A DNA stretch of 64,000 bases. Origin: Nereocystis luetkeana. Lineage: Eukaryota > Sar > Phaeophyceae > Laminariales > Laminariaceae. A model generated the notes under the pieces. The model was not told the DNA's origin, did no database searches, and was given only the letters and a program-made list of their open reading frames with translations. The stretch lies in the NCBI GenBank assembly GCA_031213475.1, contig JARUPZ010000036.1:1922001-1986000 (forward strand), in the 5' to 3' direction. Shown here in pieces: positions 12,301 through 24,300 of this stretch. The translations under genes were made by a program, and so were the position numbers. Every line of letters begins with the position of its first letter. Positions within the stretch are counted from its first letter, which is position 1.

Positions 12301-15300
12301 ACGGCGATCGTTGTCGCTGTACATAGCATACGCTGACTTGTGTTGCTCTTGTATTTACTACTGCTGCAATACAGACGGTACCTGTAGAGACGTCTTGAGG
12401 CGGTCCATGTCCGTTCGAAGCGCTTGGAACGACCTCATCTTCTCAGCGGCATCCTTCTGTAAACTCACCATCTGCTGCACCCCCTCCATCTGACCAGTAG
12501 TAAGAGTGAGCGAGGCACCGAGTACAAAATATATACCGGTACACAGATAGATACTGGTAGGCAGGAGGAGCGCAGCGTTGTGTTACGGTACATAGCCAAG
12601 GGGCGCATACGCGCATACACAGCAAGTACCGATACCACGGCCCTTTCCCAAGAAACCGCCGGGTCCAGTAGAAGGTACACCCGTAGTACGTACCGGGTCA
12701 GGCTACGTACGAACTCGTACGTATACCGGTACTTACTGCTGCAGCTATGCATGTTGATAAAGGAAGACTGGACGTTACTTTAAAACGCTTTGCGGATTCT
12801 CCAGGTCATATTTACACTATTACGGGGGGCGATAGTAAATAGGACCAAATATTGTTGGTAAAAAATAGCAAAATATATACCCTGGTAGGTTTTAGTATAT
12901 GCCCTAGGTCCTACCTGGTATTTGATATGCCCCCCCGTATAATAGTAGAATCCTGGCCTGCATGCTCAAGTTGCCAGGTGGGATACGTATAACCCGATCA
13001 CAGCAATATTAATATTGCGGGGGACCATAGTTAATAGGACCAAATATTGTTAGTAAAAATGGTGAAATGTATAGGTTTTTATCTATACCATAGGTCCTAT
13101 TAACTATGGTCCCCCGTAATAGTAACATGGATGTCTTTTTTCCTGCACAACATATATACCAGTGCACCTGGTATTATATCATAACGGCTGCGCAGGTTAG
13201 GATCTGCAGCAGTGCAGATGATCTACACCAGTAGCAGTAGCGAGTAGATTTAGATGACTTACTGCACTGCTGCTGTTGGTCGTGGTCTGTCCGACATGTT
13301 GAACAATCTTACGTGCACTTTGGCTAGTTTGGCTAGCTTTTCTTTGGTTGTGGCGACCAGCGCGTCCTTCTCCTCCAGCTGGGACCTTTGCTCCACCAGC
13401 TGCGTGCGGTGTTGGCAACACAAACAACACGAACAACAAACATCGTAAGAACGCCGCACAGGAGCACCGTAAGAAAAATAACGTAACAACAAATAAATAC
13501 ACAACAAGAAGACTGAGAAGATGAGCGCACGAATATGATGAGAACGAAACACTAGATCGCTCGAAAAACCGGAACCTCCAGCTATGAATGGTTGACCTTC
13601 TGTCGGCGGCTGTCGTTATATACAACCCTCCGGAACCTCCAGCTATTAATAGTTGACCTTCTGTCGGCGGCTGTCGTTGTATATAACCCTGTTTCATACT
13701 ATTAATATTACGGCAAAAACTCACGAACAAGGAAATAAGAGCAAGAACATGAAGCAAAAACATTGACAACCCCTTTAGAACCGCAGTCATTTTGGGGACA
13801 AACTGCTTGAAAATTGAAATTTGAGTGGTGTTTGTTCCCCAAACGGGGCTGTGGCACGAGAGCGGGAAAACAAGAACACGTACTGCTGTATGTACATCGT
13901 AACGACATATATATTGATAAGAGAAAAAACACAAAAACCGCACAAGAGCAAGCCCATCATAACAACAACATAACAATAACAACAACAAGGTAAAATCAGG
14001 GGCATAAGAACACACCACAGCAACACCGGTACCGGTACGATACGACCACCGGACGGAGTAAGAACACCGTGTGAACACCGTGTGAGCACCGCGAGCACAA
14101 GAACATACAAACAAGTCAAATGCGAGTTTCTAATTTGCACGGCCCCTGTCGAAATGGGTGAAGCGACCGACGGACCGACCGACCGACCGACCGACGGACG
14201 GACGGACGGACCGACCGACCGACCGACCGACCGGGATCCAACGAATACAAGTTAACGTCAGCTTCGTGGAGGAATGTATCGTACGAACATCCCGCAGCAC
14301 AACCCGCTGTTGGTGCATGTAATTGCTTGCCTGCATGGTTAATGCCTTTTTGAGCTTCTCCAGCTCGATGACGGCGGTTTTCTGCTTGTCCGTCATGTTC
14401 TCCCACTCGCTCAAACGCTGCGCCTTCGTCCGAACCTGAAGGGGGCGGATGGGTGGGGTGTGTGTGCATTCTTGCCCTTTTTCACGACATGCCAAGGCAT
14501 GCCGTGGCACCACCTTCGGCAAAACCTTCCACATTGCAAAAATGCGTTGCCTGCCGTAGTCGTACAGCAGTATGGCTATATAAATAGACCCTCGCATCGA
14601 GTCACCCCACGGTAAGAGTTGCACTTTTTGGGCCGAAGGTTTCTGCCCGGTTGAGTTCCCTAAGTAAGGAACCGGCAGCTTGGATGAAAGAATTACTCCA
14701 ATATTCGTTTTAGGACTAGCGCTTGGAAGTGTCGGTCGGGTGGCGCCAACTTTTTTCTTCCAAGTATTGCCTCGGGTGAGACATTGAGCTCCTAATTTTG
14801 AGGGGCTCAGGAACGTCTGGTACACCACTACCGTGGGATGGCTCCAGTCCCTAGAATACATTGCCGGGAAGGAGCACGTCGGGTTTTCGTCGACCACCAC
14901 AGGCACACACCGCTTGCACCAAGCGCGAAGCGCCGTGAGGGCGTTCGGACGGAAATGCGAGGAAACCGCGGTTGGGGTGGGCAAACATGAAGAAGGCCAA
15001 ACACGCGGTCCTTTTGTTGTATCGCACTCCCAGAGCGGTATCGAAGAAGACAACAAAAAAAACAAGAAACGGGAATCAAACAACAAAACTATCCGAAGTA
15101 TTCCTGGTTACAGGTGCAGTTTACGCCAACCCTTTTAGGGACCGCAGTCCCGTTTGGGGGACAAACTACTTATTGTTTGAATGGTTTGCCCCGGAAATGG
15201 GACTGCGGTCCTAAACGGGTCAACTCAGTTTTCTACCTGGTGCGTGTTGCCGATAAACTCTCGCCACGCACGCAATCTGGCCGCGATTACGTATGCTCCC

Positions 15301-18300
15301 ATGCTATTTTGTTTTTTTCCTGTGAGAGTCGAAAAGGGGAATACTGTAGGTCAGAGTGGTTCGCAGCCAACTTTTACGTTTAATGTTTTTCTTCCCATTT
15401 TTCACCTTCGCCCTACAGACCCGTTCTGCTATAGAGGTAGGTAGCACATTTCCGCTATTTTGTTTCTGAAAGACGGGGTTCCTCGAGAACCCAAATCGTC
15501 GGAATGCCAATCTTGATTTCGATGAAACGCTTTGTAGACTCGGGCCATGGAATTGTTCGCCGCGATGAAATTTGATTTTTGCTGAAGTCAGTTTTCGGGT
15601 GAGGCATGGAGCTCCTCAAGTGAGGAGCTTCAGAAAAATTAGGGTGAACCTCTACGGTACAACACCTTCCTTGTGTTCTCTCTCCCTCCTGTTACTATTA
15701 CGGGGGACCATAGAAATTAGGACCAAACATTGGCAGTAAAAAATGGCAAATATATAGTTTTTTGTGTGTACCGTAGGTCCTATTTACTATCCCCCCCCCC
15801 GTAATAGTGGTAACTCAGGGGGGCCACAGTAAATAGGACCTATGATAGACACGAAAACCTATATATTTACCAATTATTACTGAAAAAAATGGTCCTATTT
15901 ACTACGGCCCTCCCCACCACTACGGTTCGTGCGTTCATTTGTTTGCGCGAGGAAAATAGGGAGGCAGGTCTGCCGAACCATTTCACGATACACTCCTTTC
16001 GAGGGAGAGGGCGCCCCTCACCAGATCCCTGGGGACGGTGGTGGACGAGATCATGAAGACTGGTGGTTGAAAGACGGAGTCAACGACGAAACGCTACATC
16101 GGGGCCACTTCTATGAATAGTGGCCGGGTACGGGGTGGCAAAGCGAAAACGCGGCCAGAGCTACGCGGACGCTAGCCGCCTTCCTCTGTCGCTCGAGAGG
16201 TTAAAAACGATTTCGTAGCGTGTGCGGGAAAGGGTTGATTGAGCCGCAACTGCGCATCCGATCAGTGGTCCGTAAGAGCACAAAATACTGAAATGGGTGA
16301 AGCCACGGGTCGGCGCAGGAGGCCTCGTCCAAAAATCCAATACTTACATCCAAAGACCCAAAAACATCGCGCGACATCATACTACAGGAAAATACTTTAT
16401 TTAGCCCTTTGTTTCCCCTCGTCCACTCCCGTCGAACTGGAAGAAGAAGAAAAAAAAGAAACGAAGCCCGCCCCGCCCCTTCCGTCTCGAAAGGGATGCG
16501 TGGTCAACGGTCAAATGCCTAAGGCAAGCTACAAATGAGTACGCCCTCCGCCCCCCGGCACAATGTCTGCCTGGTCGGTGAAAACCCGACATGCCCCGTC
16601 CCGGCATTGTAGGGAGGCGAGGGTCTGTGGTCATACGACTACGGCCATGCATGAGATCGAGTACATATCTCCTATCAGTACCTCCCCCCCCCCCCCCCGG
16701 CCCCCTCTCCTCTTACCTTGCTTCCCTCCCCCCCTATCGTATGCCTCGGGGTGCAAAGTAATTAATATTTTGACTAATGATATGATGGTTTTGTTGAGAA
16801 GCCCCCGACATGTAGCGACCAAAACGGGGATAGCTTTGGAGCTATCAACCCCCTACGAGCAGTGTGAGCGCCCAGCCGCCAATACGTCGGGAGACATGTC
16901 AAGCGAGGCAAGACGAGAGCCGTCAAGGGTACAGGGCCGATTGTTCCACGCTGAACACCTAGTAATTTGGGGTCAGTCGAGGCATGTCAGGGCAAGGTGG
17001 CTGTCTGTCAGGGGGTGAAAGTGGTGTCTCCCGACATCTTTGCCCGTGACGCACGAACGCCTCCTTGACCTTTTGTAGGACCGCAGTCCCGTTTTTGGGA
17101 CAAACTACTCGGGATTTGAGTGGTTTGTCCCCAAATTAGGACTGCCGTTCTAAAAGGGTTACCTTGTAACTCGGGACAACGATTTGCATCATTCCCATCA
17201 CGCAGTGGCCGTTCTTGTCGTCCCCCCCCCCCCCCCCCCCCCCCCCCAATTTAAGGAAGTCCCCAAGTGGCTCAAGGCGTTGCAGCGTAGGCTTTCCATG
17301 AATGTGCGTTATTTCTTCCCCCCCCCCCCCCCCCCCCGTCCCCCCCCTCCTAAGAAAGTGAGTGCAAGTGGTGGCGTCGTATGTCGACCCACTCACCCAC
17401 CGACCCACCCACCGACGCACCTCTTGTTCCAGCGCTCTGACTCTCGCTTCGAGCTGTTCTGCCTTCTCCTTCTCCGTCGCTAGCGACAGAACCGCGTCGA
17501 CCTGGAATGTGCACACGCTATGATAATCAGCAAACAAAGATAGTGATACTATTACGGGGGGCCATAGCAGATAGGACCAAATATTGTTAGTAACAATAGA
17601 AAAACACTTGGGTTTTTGTGTGTACCGTAGGTCCTGTTTAATATGCCCCCCCGTAATATTTTACTGCCATCACACATAGAGTACCGGCGCTCCCGTGTGA
17701 AACCTGAAACCATGTGTTATATAGGCTAACATGCTTCTTCTGGCGGACGGAGAATGGGAGAAATTTCCTCCGATAGACGTCGAGCGCCTTCGTACCTGGG
17801 CTACATACACGCGCTTTCTTGAAAAAAAAATATATCGAGTGAGTACGTATACTATTACGGGGGACCATAGTTAATAGGACCAAATATTCTTAGTAAAAAG
17901 GGCTGAATATATAGGGTTTTATGTATACCATAGGTCCTATTAACTATGCCCCCCCGTAATACGGGAAACGCAAAAATAGTAATCCGGAATAAATGTGCTT
18001 CGTAAATACACTAGAATATATAGTTTTTGCGTACATGGTGGGTCCTGATTACAAGCCTCCCCCCCCCCCCGGAAGAGAAACAAAACTTGCTTCGATGATG
18101 AGCACGGACGGCCCTAATCCCCTCGTTTGCCTACATCAGTACTTCCGGCTCAACATCTATCTACCAATCTGTCCCGAAATATAGGCACATGTCTTACTCA
18201 AAATGGATATAACAACGTGTATTGTATTTGCAGACAGTATACCTCGCGGGTGCACTGCTGGTCCATGCGCTTGGACAGCGTCCTTAGTTCCTTTTTCGCC

Positions 18301-21300
18301 GCCATCACCTCCGACTTTGCCTCCTCTCGAACTCTCTTCTTCTCGATTTCTCCGATTTCCTCCGTTGCTCGTAGCACGTTCACCTTTTTTTTTTTTTTTT
18401 TTTTTTCGTCGACTCGTGGTTTGTTTCGGTGGTACGTAGACGCAATTACCCTGGTCGCCCCGGTGGTTCAAGTGGTTAACCTCGAATTCTACTTGTTTGA
18501 GTCCTGGGTTCGAGCCCCAGGTGGGTCGGACTTTGACTTTATTTGCAAAAATAAAAAAAGGATTCAATTGTTGAGAGCGCCTTGCAGCGTGGGTAGGCAC
18601 AATTCGATGCGAGTCGACGAGGGAAGAAAAGGCTGAAATCTTCTCGCGATAAAAATGAAGGCACGTACCGTAGCGGGAAGGGGGGAGAAGAGCCTGCTAT
18701 GTGACCCCGGATCTGAGTTACGAGTTGGAAGGAGAGAGAGAAGACGATGTGCGAAGATAATGAATGGGATGAGAAAAAAAAAGAAAAAAAAAAGACGCCC
18801 GCTCGTTTCTCTTTTTTAGTTTCGTTTTGTTCAAATGAAATAGTTACAAATACGTCAGCTGAAACTCGAAACTTTTGCCAACTGCGAGATACGTGAGGCA
18901 CGAGCGCGTGGGGCGTGCTGCTTGTTGTTCTCTGTTCGACTTTCCAGCATGGTGGTTGCTTCTCTTGGTAGCTGGAGATAGGGTAGTAGTGCTGGCAGGA
19001 AGCAGTACTGGCGTGGAGGTTCGCCGCAGTATTGGTAGATTGAGTGACAGTAGTTTGAGATGTATTTTTCCCGGTGAGTCGTAGTGCTCGCGTGGGGCGG
19101 GGTGGAAGCTGCACTGCTATTGGGCAGTAGCACTGATGGGGTGCTTTGGGGCAGTAGTACTCGCAGTACTGGAGGGTGGTTGGGCAGTAGTACTGGTGGG
19201 TGGTTGGGGCAGTAGTACTACGTTTCGAGCAGCAGTGCTGGTGGAGTGGGCTAGGCAGGATAACTGGCTGGGTGGTTCTAGGAAGTAGCGCTGGTGGCTC
19301 GTGGCGTGGGCAGTGGTTTGGCGGGGTGGTTTTGGGAAACTTTTGGGGGCGGCTTGGGGAGTAGCTGTTTTTCATGCATTGAATTGGTCAGATCATCTAC
19401 AGATCATTTACACCTCATGATCTATAGACCTTTCAGGGGCGGAAATGATTCCTGATCTGTATGATCTGTATGATCTGTATGGTATGTATGATATGTATGA
19501 TCTGTATGATCGAGCTCATGTTGTCGGGTGGGAGTCGTAAGAGTCTGCTTGATCTACAGCAGGACATGCTTCCCGGTTGTATCCTTACTACTGTGTATAG
19601 ATCCTGCACACCACCTAGATTCGGCATGTTAGGATCTATCTGATCTATCCGATCTATCTGATCTATATGTAGATGAACTGTAGATGATATGTGGATGATC
19701 TGTAGATGACCTGTCCCACGTGTGGAGTGATTTGGGCAGTAGTAACAATGGGCAGTACGAGGTAATACTAGTACTGGCGGGATGGTGTAAGAAGTACTGC
19801 TATAGTACTGGATCAGTGGTTTGGGCAGTGTAGTATTTGACGGGTAACTTGGGGAGTAGGACTGGCGGGATGATTAGGACCCTATTTTCTGGCGAGCGGG
19901 ATCAGTGCCAGCCAAAAGGTTGGAATGCCTTACGCGTTGACCCCTCTCAGCTTGGTCGGCAGCATGTCAGGCACGCACATTTCTGCTCCGTGAACGTCAC
20001 GTGTTTCGCGAAAAGGAGCCGTCTTGACAAACAAAAAATTGACCAATAGAAAAATGCCATTTGTGACAGTACATTATGTATTATGGGGGGCCATATTAAA
20101 AATTGGACCTACGGCACATACAAAACCTATATATTTACCTATTTTTGCTGACAATGTTTGGTCCATGTTTGGTCCTATTTACTATGGTCCCCCGTAATAG
20201 CACACGCCTCGAACCAACAACCCATAGGCAAACCCGAAAATCATATTTTTAGCCTAAAATGCTCTTCGCGTTTCCTGCAAGACTAGCGAGGGATGACAAC
20301 ACAACCGTATGGCGTATAGTATACGGTGCCTTGTATGGCAGGGGCTGTGCACACACATGTTTGTCGTGACCTTGCTCCTGCTGGTCGATGGCCTTGTGGT
20401 ACTGCGCCCCGACGAAGTCCACGTAGCCCTTCAAAACACGATGGTCTTCAAGAATTTTCTTCATGTCTTCCCTGCGCGTGCGTGTTGCGGGGAAGGAGAA
20501 TTGGTTAGATGGAGTTAGTGGTATTCGATGAATTATGTCAGCTTTTTCATTTTGAATGAATAACGCCCTGCACATTGTCAGAAGGCAAATAAATAATTAA
20601 AAAAATTACGGGGGACCATAGTTAGTAGGACCTAATATTTTTAGTAAAAATTGTTAAATATATACCTGGTAGGTTTTTGTGTATACCATAGATAGGTCTT
20701 ATTAAATGTGGTCCCCCGTAATAGTTAGTATTGTTGTTAACCCCTGAAGGGCTGCAATACTTTGTTTTGGGGGGGGGGACGAAACTACTTGGAATCAGTG
20801 TGGGAAGTTTTTTTCAGTCGTGTGTGGGCTAAAGTAGACCCGCGAGGGACTTGGAAGGGGCTTGACCCTTTTAGGACCGCAGTCCCGTTTTGGGGACCAA
20901 ATTAATTGAAATCTGAGTGGTTTGTTCCCAAAATGAGACTGAAGTTCTAAAAGGCTTAGAAGGAACTTGAAAAAATGACTTGATAATTGACTTAAAATTG
21001 ACTGGGAAGGGACGTAAAACGGCCGTGAGAAGGACTTAACCCCTTTAGCACCGCACTCCCATATGTGGGGACAAGGCACTCTAATTATAAGTAGTTTGTC
21101 CCCAAAACGGGACTGGGGTCCTAAGAGGGTTAACAAGGGACCTGACGGGGCCCTTAATATATAGTTGAAACTCGAGAAACTCTTGTTAGGGGCCGGGCCC
21201 AACCCCGTGCAAAAGCGGTCCAAAACGAAATGTGGGGTGTTCTTTTTCGTGCCAAAAATTGAGCAAAAACAAACAAAAAAAACTCCCCAAATTTTAGCTA

Positions 21301-24300
21301 AAGTGTTGTGTCGCATACTGCACTACTGTTGTGGACTACGAGTACCACTGCTGTGCCCGTCCTTCTCACGCCCTTTGGGTTATTCCAGACGATTCTTCTT
21401 CTGAAATCATGATTGCCACAAGAAAAAGTGCGGCATAAGCTCGAGCTTCAAACGTGCGTATGCCTCACAGACACCCCCAGAGAGACGAAGGTAACCAAGG
21501 GAAACAGAAACGAGATGATGGTGAATAGTACCCAAAGCGGTGTTTACATCGACTCCACTGCTGTTGGTACGAACCTTTTCGTGTTCTCGTGGTCCCTCTC
21601 TGCAGCTTCCGCCTTCGCCTGCATCTCCTCCGCGTCGTCCCGAGCGGCCTAACCTCAGCACAGTCGACAACATCGGCATCGTCGACAGCATCGACATCAT
21701 CAACATCATCAAGACCATCGCCACCATCGCCACCATCGACATTGTTACGACCAAAGTCATCAACCTCTCCAACGTCATCAACAGCATCGACTTGGTCAAC
21801 ACCATAATCGTCATCCCCATCGTCACAAAATCAACACCACCACCATGCGACCATCAACATCATAAACACCATTAACATCATCATCGACATCATATGCATC
21901 ATAGTCATCACCAACTGATGTCATTGTCAGAGTGAAAGCGGGGATAATATTCTCGTTCGGATTCAGACGTGGTACGTCGTATAGACTTTGAGATTAAAGA
22001 GGCTTTCCTGCTGCGATCAGCCGGAGCCTCTCGCCCAGGGCTGCTACTCGTTACCCCGGCGATCAAACCTCGTCGCAGAGAGTAGTCGTAGTAGTAGTAG
22101 TTTTGCCCCCGGCGCAAAAGATAAGCCAAAAGAAAAACGTTAGCATAATAATCGCTGCTCTGTTTGCCATCGTACAATGTGCAGCACGAGCTTTAACCGT
22201 TGATCGCTGATGAGAAACATTTTGAACATCCCCCCCCCCAAAAAAAAAAGAAGAAAGCTGGGCGAAATAAAAAAACAAAATCACCTAGGTATCATAGTAA
22301 CTCCTTACCTTTCTCATACGACTACGCCCACGCATGGCACGAGTCATAGTAACTCTCGTACGGGTACGGGAACGCCCATGGGCCTAGTGCTGATGATGTT
22401 GGTGATGTCGGTGATGTTGATGATTAGACGGTACGAGTTAAAGCGACGAGGAAATTGTTGCTGCAGTACACAGGGGGCGTCCTGCATTGGTTTTGTACAC
22501 TACCTGCCCTCCCATGATAAGGCATGCCATAAAAACAAAAAGAGACCCACAAGAAAGCCAGGTCGAGAGGTACCAGAAATTTAAGAAATTCGAGAACGGT
22601 TATAATAAATCTGCTGTGGAACGCTCCCCAGTACCAGTACCCCGGACCAGTACCCCAGTTTCTCACTGGGGACCGTTTCTTACAGAGGACCAGTTTTCGT
22701 TGAGGGGTAGATTATTTTTGAGACACCGTTTCGTATTGAGGTACATTTTCTTATTTGAGGTCCGGTAGGCGCAGTTTTATCTTTCAGGGAGAGGAAATCT
22801 CCATGAGGGACAGTTTCTCACGGAGGGATAGTTTCTTATCGAGGGTCAGTTTTTCATTTGGTCACATTTTCTTGTTATTGAGGTCCAGTTTCATAATCGA
22901 GAGTTTTTTGTTTTTCGTTTTTTTTTCATCGATTGACCCTTTCCCATTGAGGGGCGAAGCTTCCTAATGAGGGCCGGTACAGCAGTGCTGATACCTCGCT
23001 AAGCTCCTCGTAGGCGACCTTGAGCTGGATGTAGCTCTCCGCCTGCAGCGCGAGCTTCTTCTCGTACATGGCGTGCATCGCCGAAGCTTCCCTGTACGCG
23101 TCCATTGCCATTTGTTTTGCATTTTTTGGATGCGTAGAGAGTTGTTTTGGAACGGTCGTCGGAAACGCCGCAAAGATACATGCAGGTGTCAGCGGCCAAA
23201 GAGAGGGAGAGAAAGAGAGGGGGGGGAGGGAGGGGGAAGGAGGGTAGGGGGGAGAGCGGAGGGGGAAGGGGGGGAGGGGGGAGGGGGGAGGGGGGAGGAG
23301 ACAGGGAGGAGGGGGGAGGTTGAGGTCAAGAGGTTCCTCCACTCGGAGCCCAGTTTCCCGGAACGTACCTGGTAACCAGCACACAACGCACAGCAGTACC
23401 CCCGAACGCATCTAATAATAGCTGAAAACCTCCCTTATCAGAGGGCGCTTGTTTTCGAGAAACCCCCCCCTCCCCATGCCCCTTCCCCGTGTGCAATAAA
23501 CCAACCCACCAACCAATCAACCAACCAACCAATCAATCAACCAACCACCCGATCACTATCAACCATCAATCCACCCATCAATCAATCAATCAATCGAAAA
23601 AAACAATCCAAGCGCACGTGCAGTAATAGTCGCACGCGACGGATCAATTTCATTTGATGGACACGCGCAATGCCTGCGTGCCCTTAGGACCCTCCGAGGC
23701 GTTTTTCTCCTCTGTGTTCATATCTGCAAGCAATGGTGCATCGTTACCCCCCCCCCCCCCCTCCCCTATCACGGACGAAGGTCCTATGGGCGTGCATGAA
23801 AATGACTGCTCTGCAACGAGCCGTACTTCGGCAAGCGGGGGTAACCTATTGTTTTGGTCTGGTCTCTATGATATGACATCTTGCACAAGGAATTCTGCAC
23901 CTTACCCAAAATCCGATTTTGAGGAAAACGAATGTACGGATCAACCAGACGAACAATCTCACTGGTATGCTTCATGGTAAACATCATGAAGCCAAAGTTT
24001 TTTTAAGAGGTTGCTAGAGCTGAGTATACACCGATCGGGAGAACTCACAGCTGACGTATGTTTTTTTTAGTTTTATCAACAAAAATTGAAAAAAATTGGG
24101 GTCGCAAAGACGCATATTACGCAGTTCCTCAGCTGAAGAGCCCCCTTGTTATGGTGGGCAATACCTATTGATTGACGGCATTCCCAGTCTACTATCACGA
24201 CAATAGCCTATTGCTCCCACGTTTCCAATGTATTGTTGCCGAAAAGTTATTATCGATAGACACGTTCCTCAGTCTTTTGTAACCGGTACCGCAGTGGATA

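Noticed and set aside
13197-14114. Minus-strand 305-codon frame rich in Cys, Leu and Val
   Set aside because: It overlaps the 13.3-kb exon in a different frame and runs through a tandem duplication and a family B MITE. Composition is not protein-like.
18457-18532. Stand-alone tRNA gene
   Set aside because: It has a good B box, but it continues directly into a body shared with 63.2-63.6 kb and lacks a clean anticodon arm, so it is a SINE head.
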